Positions 23,626-31,100 of a stretch of DNA of 64,000 nt are shown piece after piece. Made by a program: the position numbers and the translations under genes. The DNA is from UBA9655 sp964597045. GTDB taxonomy: Bacteria; Pseudomonadota; Alphaproteobacteria; UBA9655. The stretch spans positions 62,001-126,000 of the forward strand of contig CAZQWE010000003.1 of assembly GCA_964597045.1 (NCBI GenBank). The letters run 5' to 3'. Numbering within the stretch: position 1 is the first letter of the stretch; the number at the start of each line of letters is the position of its first letter. Below the pieces are notes generated by a model. That model was given only the letters and a program-made list of their open reading frames with translations, had not been told where the DNA came from and did no database searches.

Positions 23626-26037
23626 ATGGATTTCCTATCAGTCATCTTTGTATTTATTATTGGGGCGGGGATCTTAGCCTATCATCGCCAGCCTTTACTG
23701 GTTTGGGATGGTTTCCTTGTCGTTTATCTTGTAGGGGTCAGTTATTATTCAAATTTATCATTATTATCTCTCATTATAATATGGTCTATTATATTAATAC
23801 CATTAATAATACTTAATATTCCCCAGTTAAGACAAAAACTCATTACCCAAATCGCCTATAAAATAGCTCAACATAAACTCCCAACCATTTCTGACTCGGA
23901 AAGGCTTGCACTCGAGGCGGGGACTGTCAGTTGGGACGCTGAGCTTTTTTCTGGGATGCCTCACTGGAAAAAGCTGTTTGCCTATAAATCGGCTCAAGTC
24001 ACAGAAGAAGAAAAAGAATTTCTGGAAGGTCCCGTTGAAAAACTCTGTCAGATGGGATCGTCCTGGGATCTGTGGCATAAGGATCTAGCCATTCCAAAGA
24101 AGATGCATCAGTTTGCCAATGAAAATGGCTTTATGGGTTTTAAAATTCCCAAAAAATACGGGGGGCGTGAATTTTCAACAACCGGAACCTGGTCCGTGAT
24201 TATGAAAATGGGGAATCGTATTGGGCCCTTATCCTATCTCATTACCATTGCAAGTTCCATTGGGTGCGCAGAACTTTTAATGATTTACGGAACAGATAAG
24301 CAAAAAAAACAGTTTCTTCCCGGTTTGGCAAATGGTTCAGAAATATCCTGCTTCGCCTTAACGAGTCCAATAGCCGGATCAGATGCCACGTCCATTGAAG
24401 ACTATGGGATTGTTTGTAAAGGAAAATTTAACGGTAAAGAGGTTTTAGGAATTAAGTTAAACTTTAACAAACGGTATATTACTCTTGGTCCTATCGCAAC
24501 TCTGTTGGGTTTGGCTTTTCGTTTATATGACCCTGATCATCTTCTCGGGAATAAAGAGGACATTGGGATTTCAATTGCCCTCCTTCCTACCCATCTTCCA
24601 GGTGTCACCCAAGGCCGGTATCATTATCCTATAGGAACACCTTTCCCGAATGGTCCCCTTCAAGGCAAGGATGTATTTATTCCCATGGATTATCTTCTTG
24701 GGGGAACAAAGATGGCCGGAAAAGCCTGGATGATGTTGACCCATTCTTTGGCAGGGGGACGTGCAACAAGCTTGCCGACAGGCGCCGTAGGAAGCATAAA
24801 ATACAGTTTTTATGTCACATCCGTTTACGCAAGTATCCGTAAGCAATTCGGGATAAATATTGGATCATTTGAAGGGGTTCAGGATAAGCTGGCCGAGCTT
24901 GCCGGGTACGCCTACATTGCTGACGCAACTCGTCTTCTTACCTTTTCCCAACTTGAAGCAGGTGAAAATCCCGCTATTTCTGCGGCCATCAGTAAGTATA
25001 ATTCTACGACACTTGCTCAAAAATCAGCGATCCACGCGGTTGATCTACATGGGGGGAAGGGTGTCCAAAATGGTCCTCATAACTACATTGTCCAGGAATA
25101 TCTTGGAGCTCCCGTGAGCATCACAGTTGAAGGGTCGAATACGATGACCCGTTCTCTGATTGTCTTTGGACAAGGGGCTATTCGCTGTCATCCCTTTGTT
25201 TTCAAGGAAATGATTGCTCTTCAAAATAAGAACGTGAGTGAGTTTGATAAACTCGTGATGAAGCATTTAAATTATTCTTTGAGTAATCATGTTCGTGCCC
25301 TCGTTCTTGGACTCACTAAAGGAAGGATTTCCTTTGTCCCCTCCCATCAACATGATACAAAAAGATACCTCCAGTATCTCACCCATCTCAGTGCAGCCTT
25401 CGCTTTAGTCAGCGATTTGGCCTTGATGACTTTGGGGGGAAAACTCAAACGTATGGAATCCCTTTCTGGAAAATTTGCTGATGTTTTTAGTATGCTCTTC
25501 ATGGGGTCAGCCACGCTAAAACTCTTCCATGATCAAGGATATCCTGGACAGCTGCTTCCGGTTGTGAAATGGACCATGGAGTGGTCCTTATCAAGTGCTG
25601 AACAATCCTTAAATTCCATATTACACAATTTTCCCAATCCATTTATCAGGGTTTGGCTACGGTTGTTTATTTTTCCCCTTGGCAAAAGGTATAATCCCCC
25701 ACTCGATAAACTGAATCATCAAGTGGGTCGCCTTGTTCAAGAATCAAGGTCTGTTAGAGAGCAAATTGCAAAGGGAATCTATTTGAGTGCGACGAAGGAA
25801 AACATTATCACCCAGCTTGAAGAGGCTTTACTAAAATCCCAGAAAGTAGAAGATTTAAATAAAAAAATAGCAAAAGAATCAAAGGGGTATACTTACCTTG
25901 ATCGGGTCGCTTATGCAAAAAAGAATAATCTCATTACAGTGAGGGACGAAAAGGCCCTTCTTGAGGCTCATAAAGCTGTCATGAATATCATTAATGTAGA
26001 TGACTTTAGTCTGACACAATTAAACAAGGAGAAATAA
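23626..26037 (+). CDS. fadE: Acyl-CoA dehydrogenase, FadE type
   Basis: 803 residues; AAGGAGG precedes the ATG. Residues 1-75 contain two or three membrane segments, and the dehydrogenase core begins near 110. The flavin-binding motif Cys-Phe-Ala-Leu-Thr-Ser-Pro-Ile-Ala-Gly-Ser-Asp-Ala near 243 deviates slightly from the usual Thr-Glu-Pro. Leu-Ala-Gly-Gly-Arg lies near 376, and a C-terminal DUF1974-like extension (from about 510) is typical for the long FadE class of E. coli. It carries out the first oxidation in fatty-acid degradation. The ligase gene follows after two bases, so activation and oxidation are co-expressed. Confidence 0.9.
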   Translation: MDFLSVIFVFIIGAGILAYHRQPLLVWDGFLVVYLVGVSYYSNLSLLSLIIIWSIILIPLIILNIPQLRQKLITQIAYKIAQHKLPTISDSERLALEAGTVSWDAELFSGMPHWKKLFAYKSAQVTEEEKEFLEGPVEKLCQMGSSWDLWHKDLAIPKKMHQFANENGFMGFKIPKKYGGREFSTTGTWSVIMKMGNRIGPLSYLITIASSIGCAELLMIYGTDKQKKQFLPGLANGSEISCFALTSPIAGSDATSIEDYGIVCKGKFNGKEVLGIKLNFNKRYITLGPIATLLGLAFRLYDPDHLLGNKEDIGISIALLPTHLPGVTQGRYHYPIGTPFPNGPLQGKDVFIPMDYLLGGTKMAGKAWMMLTHSLAGGRATSLPTGAVGSIKYSFYVTSVYASIRKQFGINIGSFEGVQDKLAELAGYAYIADATRLLTFSQLEAGENPAISAAISKYNSTTLAQKSAIHAVDLHGGKGVQNGPHNYIVQEYLGAPVSITVEGSNTMTRSLIVFGQGAIRCHPFVFKEMIALQNKNVSEFDKLVMKHLNYSLSNHVRALVLGLTKGRISFVPSHQHDTKRYLQYLTHLSAAFALVSDLALMTLGGKLKRMESLSGKFADVFSMLFMGSATLKLFHDQGYPGQLLPVVKWTMEWSLSSAEQSLNSILHNFPNPFIRVWLRLFIFPLGKRYNPPLDKLNHQVGRLVQESRSVREQIAKGIYLSATKENIITQLEEALLKSQKVEDLNKKIAKESKGYTYLDRVAYAKKNNLITVRDEKALLEAHKAVMNIINVDDFSLTQLNKEK

Positions 26038-26039
26038 TT

Positions 26040-27704
26040 ATGGAAAACCAGAAACTATTTACAGACTACTTGTATGACCATGAAAAAAATTTGGCAAATA
26101 GTGTTTACCTAAGCCAACCGATAGACGGGAAGTACCATGACATAACTTGGGCAGAAGCCATGGAACAGGCTCGTAAAGTGGCAAACTTCCTGAAGCAACA
26201 AGGGTTCAAGAAAGGTGACCGAATTGCCATTTTATCCAAGAATTGTGCGGAATGGTTTATTACAGACTTTGCCATTGTGATGGCAGGTCTTGTGAGCGTG
26301 CCTCTCTTTGCGGCCCAGCATCCCGAAACTATTGCTTATATTTTGGCCCACTCTGAAGCAAAGATGATTTTCGTTGGAAAGCTTGATAACTGGGCTATGC
26401 AAGAACAGGCTCTACCAAAGGAAATTAAACGAGTTGCCTTTCCTTATAAAAACAGTATGCCAGCCGATGTTCAGTGGAACGATATTTTAGAAAAATATAC
26501 ACCCATTAAAGAAAACTATAGGCCCGATCCTGATGATCTTTATTCGATTCTCTATACATCGGGGACAACGGGAAATCCAAAAGGGGTTATGTATACCTTT
26601 CAAAAGTTGGCTTTTCTTCTATACTGGCTTAATGAAGAGGTCGAGAAGGGATACTATACATATCCTGTACATGGACGTCTTATCTCTTACCTCCCGCTTG
26701 CCCATTGTATGGAACGCCTAGCTATAGAGCAAGCAAGCTTATTTTTTAAGATGAGAGTGTATTTCGTTGAATCTTTGGAGACTTTTCCACGAGATTTAGA
26801 ATTTGCTTCTCCTTCCGTTTTTATAGCTGTTCCTCGACTTTGGGTGCAATTTCAGATGGGGATCCTTCATAAACTCCCTCAGAAAAAACTTGATACACTC
26901 CTCAAAATTCCTGTGATTTCTAGTTTGATAAAAGGAAAAATTAAAAAGGCCTTAGGTTTAAATAAAGTTGAAGATTTGATTATATCAGGATCAGCGCCTT
27001 TATCACCGGTTGTCATTCAGTGGTATCGCAAATTGGGGATAAATATTCGTGAAGGTTATGGCCTCACAGAAAACTTGATATGGGGAACATATAACCGAGA
27101 AGTAAGTAAGGATGGATCCGTCGGACGTCCCAGAGATGGTTCTGATATTAAAATCGGAAAGGATGGGGAAATCCTCATTAAATCTGATGTTATGATGACA
27201 GGATATTATAACGATCCTAAAGCAACAAAAGACGCATTCACGAAGGATGGATATTTTAAAACGGGTGATAAAGGTTACCTTGATGATGAAGGATATTTGT
27301 TCATTCAAGGCCGTGTGAAGGATACCTTTAAAACAGACAAGGGTGAATTTATTGAACCCGTCCATATTGAAAATAAGTTCGCGAAAAATACCAATATTGA
27401 GCAACTGTGCTTGATTGGACTTTATCTTCCCCAACCGGTTATGATTGTGAGTCTATCTGATGCTGCTAAGGCGAGGGGACGAGAAGTTGTGGCCAGTGAG
27501 CTTCAAATCACTCTTGATGAGATCAATGAAAATCTAACAAAATTTGAAAAGATTAGTCACATCTATGTCGCTCAAGATCATTGGACTCCTGAGAATGGAA
27601 TGACGACTCCAACCCTCAAGATCAAAAGAAATAAAGTGATTGAGGTATACCTAGACAAAGTCAAGGACGGGATACAGGGGCAAGACACAATCATTTGGGA
27701 ATGA
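26040..27704 (+). CDS. fadD: Long-chain acyl-CoA synthetase (AMP-binding)
   Basis: 554 residues. The AMP-binding P-loop Tyr-Thr-Ser-Gly-Thr-Thr-Gly-Asn-Pro-Lys-Gly lies near 171-181, Gly-Tyr-Gly-Leu-Thr-Glu near 340, and Tyr-Phe-Lys-Thr-Gly-Asp near 406. The long insertion between the first motifs and the Arg-Leu-Ile-Ser-Tyr-Leu-Pro-Leu-Ala-His segment place it in the eukaryotic-like long-chain ACSL group rather than the classical E. coli FadD group. It activates fatty acids to CoA thioesters for the neighbouring dehydrogenase. GGAG lies eight bases before the ATG. Confidence 0.88.
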   Translation: MENQKLFTDYLYDHEKNLANSVYLSQPIDGKYHDITWAEAMEQARKVANFLKQQGFKKGDRIAILSKNCAEWFITDFAIVMAGLVSVPLFAAQHPETIAYILAHSEAKMIFVGKLDNWAMQEQALPKEIKRVAFPYKNSMPADVQWNDILEKYTPIKENYRPDPDDLYSILYTSGTTGNPKGVMYTFQKLAFLLYWLNEEVEKGYYTYPVHGRLISYLPLAHCMERLAIEQASLFFKMRVYFVESLETFPRDLEFASPSVFIAVPRLWVQFQMGILHKLPQKKLDTLLKIPVISSLIKGKIKKALGLNKVEDLIISGSAPLSPVVIQWYRKLGINIREGYGLTENLIWGTYNREVSKDGSVGRPRDGSDIKIGKDGEILIKSDVMMTGYYNDPKATKDAFTKDGYFKTGDKGYLDDEGYLFIQGRVKDTFKTDKGEFIEPVHIENKFAKNTNIEQLCLIGLYLPQPVMIVSLSDAAKARGREVVASELQITLDEINENLTKFEKISHIYVAQDHWTPENGMTTPTLKIKRNKVIEVYLDKVKDGIQGQDTIIWE

Positions 27705-27733
27705 ACCATGTATTTTGGTAATTATTCAGGCTC

Positions 27734-27764
27734 GGTCACCTCTCCCACAAGGGGAGAGGTGACC
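27734..27764. repeat. Palindrome with 13-bp arms
   Basis: Perfect arms (GGTCACCTCTCCC and its complement) around a four- or five-base loop lie between the convergent fadD and greA genes. There is no T run, so it is more a REP-like element than a classical terminator, though it could end both transcripts. Confidence 0.7.
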
Positions 27765-27771
27765 CTGAAGA

Positions 27772-28248
27772 TTAGTTATACCTAACCCCAATGATCTCAT
27801 AGGACTTATGCCCCTTACCTGGTGTTGTGATATCGCAGGAATCGCCTTCCGTTTTGCCAATTAAGGCACGTGCGAGGGGGGAGATAATCGAGAGCAACCC
27901 TTTCTTAATGTCAGCTTCATCGACGCCAACAATTTGATAGGTAATATGTTCACCCGTTTCATCATCTTCAAGGGTAACCTTGGCGCCAAACTTAATATCC
28001 TTGCCTGAAAGCTTAGTAATATCAATAACTTCGGCGCGAGCAACTTTATCTTCAAGTTCCTTGATTCGGCCTTCAATAAACCCTTGGCGTTCACGAGCCG
28101 CATGATATTCAGCATTTTCCGAAAGATCACCATGTTCTCTGGCTTCCGAAATGGCTTTAATGACGGCTTGACGCTCAACATTTTTCAAGTGTTTCAATTC
28201 TTTCTCGAGGCGCTGAAGTCCTTCAGCGGTCATGGGGAACTTTTCCAT
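27772..28248 (-). CDS. greA: Transcription elongation factor GreA
   Basis: 158 residues from the ATG at 28248 (Met-Glu-Lys-Phe-Pro-Met-Thr), matching the usual GreA start; upstream in-frame starts are ignored. An N-terminal coiled coil (residues 8-75) includes the tip Gly-Asp-Leu-Ser-Glu-Asn-Ala-Glu-Tyr, which reaches the polymerase active site to trigger transcript cleavage. The C-terminal FKBP-like domain ends Tyr-Glu-Ile-Ile-Gly-Val. It rescues arrested RNA polymerase. Divergent from the monooxygenase gene. Confidence 0.95.
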   Translation of the reverse strand: MEKFPMTAEGLQRLEKELKHLKNVERQAVIKAISEAREHGDLSENAEYHAARERQGFIEGRIKELEDKVARAEVIDITKLSGKDIKFGAKVTLEDDETGEHITYQIVGVDEADIKKGLLSIISPLARALIGKTEGDSCDITTPGKGHKSYEIIGVRYN

Positions 28249-28360
28249 ACAATAGTTACTCTCTTGTTGAATTTTTATGAAGTCTAGCACAAGTTTTTCA
28301 GGATGCAAGTCTTGTCTATGTTACCTTTCCTTCTCTTCCATCTCAATGTATACTTTGCCT

Positions 28361-29539
28361 ATGAAACATGATGTGATCATTGTAGGTGGAGGGTTGACGG
28401 GTGGAACGCTTGCCTGCTCACTTGTCGAGCAAGGTTTAAATGTTGCTCTTGTCGATTCAATTGATCCAAAAAAACCACTGATTTCTGATGGAAGGTCCTT
28501 TGCTCTTTCTCGAAGCTCATTCAACCTTTTTTCAAAACTAGGAATTTGGCCTGATAAAGCAACTCCCATTACCCATATCCATACGTCGGATGGGGTTCTA
28601 CCAAGATGGGTTGAGTACGGAGAGTCGGATGTAGGAGGAGGCCCCTTAGGCTTCGTTGTGGATAGTGCTCTCCTCAAGTCTCGCATTAATGAGAAAATTT
28701 TATCTTCTCAGAAAATTAAAATCTATGCTCCCACATCAGTCGTAAAACTTGATATATCTTTATCCCTTGCATCACTCGAAATGGATAATGGAAAATCTTT
28801 AAAAGCTCCCCTTTGTATTGCTGCCGATGGAAAATTCTCCAGTCTTCGGGAATGGGCAGGTATACCCTTATTTGAATGGGGGTATGATCAAATAGCCATT
28901 GTCTGCAATATGAAGCATAGCCTTCCTCATAACAACGTTGCTTTTGAACATTTTCTGCCCATGGGGCCTCTCGCCTTTGTGCCGCGTCCGGGAAAGGAAT
29001 CAGGGCTTGTTTGGTCTATAGAGAAAGAGAAGGCTGAAGTTCTCTTAAGCTTAACGCCGGAAGAGTTTACGGAAGAGGTTCAAGCCCTATTCGGGGATGC
29101 CTTAGGAAGACTCAAACTCTCAAGCCAAAGGTGGAGTTATCCTTTAGGGGTGCGTTTACCAAAACGAATTATTGATAAGCGACTCGCCCTTGTTGGAGAC
29201 GCTGCTCATGTGTTCCATCCCGTTGCCGGACAAGGTTTAAATGTGGGGCTCCGAGATGTGGCTGTTCTTGCAGAAGTGCTAGGGAAGGCCTACTCTTTGG
29301 GGCTCGATTTAGGATCTGCAACGATATTAAAGTCATATCAAAAGAAAAGGCGAATCGATATTTTGACCATGACTGCCTTAACTGACGGAATGGTCAGGGT
29401 TTTTTCCCATCAAAGCAGGCCTCTTGCGCGCGTTCGCTCTCTTGGTTTTGGACTCGTCAAGCACTGCAAGCCACTCAAGAACGCCATGATACGCCATGCA
29501 ATGGGAACGTCATCAAATGACGGCAAAAGTCCAGGGTAA
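28361..29539 (+). CDS. UbiH/UbiF-type FAD monooxygenase
   Basis: 392 residues from the ATG at 28361. The FAD motif Val-Gly-Gly-Gly-Leu-Thr-Gly-Gly-Thr-Leu lies at 8-17, the second FAD motif Gly-Asp-Ala-Ala-His-Val-Phe-His-Pro near 285, and Gly-Gln-Gly-Leu-Asn-Val-Gly-Leu-Arg-Asp directly after. This is the ubiquinone-biosynthesis hydroxylase family (UbiH, UbiF, UbiL, UbiM). Which ring carbon it hydroxylates cannot be decided. It stands alone, divergent to greA, and would supply the quinone used by complex I and the cytochrome c branch. Confidence 0.85.
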   Translation: MKHDVIIVGGGLTGGTLACSLVEQGLNVALVDSIDPKKPLISDGRSFALSRSSFNLFSKLGIWPDKATPITHIHTSDGVLPRWVEYGESDVGGGPLGFVVDSALLKSRINEKILSSQKIKIYAPTSVVKLDISLSLASLEMDNGKSLKAPLCIAADGKFSSLREWAGIPLFEWGYDQIAIVCNMKHSLPHNNVAFEHFLPMGPLAFVPRPGKESGLVWSIEKEKAEVLLSLTPEEFTEEVQALFGDALGRLKLSSQRWSYPLGVRLPKRIIDKRLALVGDAAHVFHPVAGQGLNVGLRDVAVLAEVLGKAYSLGLDLGSATILKSYQKKRRIDILTMTALTDGMVRVFSHQSRPLARVRSLGFGLVKHCKPLKNAMIRHAMGTSSNDGKSPG

Positions 29540-29567
29540 GAGCCTTCTACAGAAAAATTCTCTATAT

Positions 29568-29597
29568 GAAAATCATATAGTGTTCTATATGATTTTC
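29568..29597. terminator. AT-rich hairpin after the monooxygenase gene
   Basis: Perfect 13-base arms (GAAAATCATATAG and complement) with a TGTT loop, 28 bases behind the stop. A stretch after the stem is only weakly T-rich. Confidence 0.55.
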
Positions 29598-29611
29598 CTA
29601 TACTGCCCCTG

Positions 29612-29706
29612 AATTCCAAAGGCTAAGTTTGGTTTTGATTGGTTAAAGATTCCGACTCCTCACCACTCTCCACATAATCCATGCCAATGCCATAAAGAGC
29701 AGGAAG
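29612..29706. repeat. 95-bp perfect direct repeat, left copy
   Basis: Identical at all 95 positions to 31006-31100. It contains the final 23 or so codons plus stop of the ccmF-H gene, here as a detached fragment behind the AAA ATPase gene. The flanking bases differ on both sides, so the borders are sharp. Confidence 0.97.
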
Positions 29707-29721
29707 TAGTTTTTAATCTCC

Positions 29722-30954
29722 TTATATCCATCCAACGGGAACTTGAATGATTTTAGGTGTAATCAACTCTATCGACTCACTTTGATTAATGACCAATCCT
29801 AAGGGTAGATGGTGCTCTTCAATAAATTGAATAAGAGTTGTTAAATCCCTGAGTCTCACAGATGTTCCATACTTGATTTCGATGGGTAATAATCCAAATG
29901 GGCCCTCCAAGATAAGGTCAATTTCTGCACCATTTCTCGTGCGATAATAATAAGGCTCCCAATTTGTGACTAAAGTGGCCTTTAATCCTTTTATTATTTC
30001 TTCAATCACGAACGCTTCAAAGGACAATCCAACCGATTTAGTTTCAAATAATTCTTCAAAGGATCTTGTCCGAGTTAGAAAATGCAAAAGTCCTGTGTCC
30101 CGAATGTATCCTTTCGGCATTTTAGTAACGGCTTTAACAATATTCTTTTCAAAACTCGGTAGGTTTCTCCACAGAAATGTTCCTTCTGCAATCTGAATAT
30201 ATTCTTTAATCGTTACTTCGCTTACTTCAATGGCTCGAGCTATATCCCTTTTGTTTATGATTGTTCCTGACAAATTTGATAGAATTGATAAGAATCTCTG
30301 GTAAGCTATTCGGTTAAGTCTTGGAAACAGCAATGCTATATCTCTATTTATGTATGTATCTTTGTAGTTTTCCATCCACTGATTAAAAAATTGGGGTTTT
30401 TTATCTAATAAAGGTTCAGGATATCCCCCTTTAAACCAAACATGATGGATCTCTTTTAAGGAAAGTGGTGCTGGTCCTGAAATCATTAGTTCGATTGATA
30501 GTTTATCATTAAAAATATTGTATATTGAACTCAATGACTTCTGGTAATATTCATTCGCTTTAAGGGTGCCAAGCTCGAGAGTGCCGATTCGACCAGCTAA
30601 TGTTTCGGAAGATCGTTTTAAGAGCTCAGGACTACTTGAACCAGTTATTATAAAGCGGCCTTTTTCTTGCCTTTGATCATCAATAACGCCTCTTAATATT
30701 TTAAAAAGTTCGGGGTAATTTTGAGCTTCGTCAAAGATGACACCAGAAGGATATTGCCTAAAGAAGAGCTTAGGATTTCGACTGACTAGATCATAGTCAT
30801 CTGGATCTTCAAGATCTATGTATTTCCAACCCTTCGTTAATTTCTTTGCCAAAGTTGTTTTGCCAACCTGACGGGCTCCTAATATCACAAGAGCAGGAAA
30901 CATATTCAAAATTTCCAGGGCTTTATTTTCAGCGTTTCTCTTTAGACCATGCAT
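29722..30954 (-). CDS. AAA ATPase with DUF4143 (PD-(D/E)xK-type) C-terminus, copy 1
   Basis: 410 residues. Walker A Gly-Ala-Arg-Gln-Val-Gly-Lys-Thr-Thr lies at 26-34, Walker B Val-Ile-Phe-Asp-Glu-Ala-Gln near 75, and a Gly-Ser-Ser-Ser sensor follows near 106. A winged-helix segment (about 225-250) connects to the DUF4143 domain, which ends with Glu-Ile-Asp-Leu-Ile-Leu, then Pro-Ile-Glu-Ile-Lys, the Asp and Glu-x-Lys of the PD-(D/E)xK fold. The biological role of these archaeal-like ATPases is unknown; most are thought to be defence- or mobility-related. It lies between perfect 95-bp direct repeats behind ccmF-H and looks like an inserted cassette. Confidence 0.85.
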   Translation of the reverse strand: MHGLKRNAENKALEILNMFPALVILGARQVGKTTLAKKLTKGWKYIDLEDPDDYDLVSRNPKLFFRQYPSGVIFDEAQNYPELFKILRGVIDDQRQEKGRFIITGSSSPELLKRSSETLAGRIGTLELGTLKANEYYQKSLSSIYNIFNDKLSIELMISGPAPLSLKEIHHVWFKGGYPEPLLDKKPQFFNQWMENYKDTYINRDIALLFPRLNRIAYQRFLSILSNLSGTIINKRDIARAIEVSEVTIKEYIQIAEGTFLWRNLPSFEKNIVKAVTKMPKGYIRDTGLLHFLTRTRSFEELFETKSVGLSFEAFVIEEIIKGLKATLVTNWEPYYYRTRNGAEIDLILEGPFGLLPIEIKYGTSVRLRDLTTLIQFIEEHHLPLGLVINQSESIELITPKIIQVPVGWI

Positions 30955-31005
30955 ATCCTAAGTTTACTCTTGGTTTTGATTGATGTAAAGTTAATTTTAC
31001 CACAC

Positions 31006-31100
31006 AATTCCAAAGGCTAAGTTTGGTTTTGATTGGTTAAAGATTCCGACTCCTCACCACTCTCCACATAATCCATGCCAATGCCATAAAGAGCAGGAAG
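31006..31100. repeat. 95-bp perfect direct repeat, right copy (3' end of ccmF-H)
   Basis: This copy is continuous with the ccmF-H frame and is therefore the original. It covers the last 21 codons, the stop (31037) and 31 bases behind it. A further partial copy of its outer part (ACTTAG and GGTTTTGATTG blocks) lies at 30957-30985, in the promoter region of the ATPase gene. Confidence 0.97.

Noticed and set aside
27734..27764. Riboswitch or regulatory leader of greA
   Set aside because: It lies behind the greA and fadD stops, not upstream of either gene.
29612..31100. Insertion sequence with target duplication
   Set aside because: The enclosed gene has no transposase or IstB features and a 95-bp target duplication is not known for such elements.
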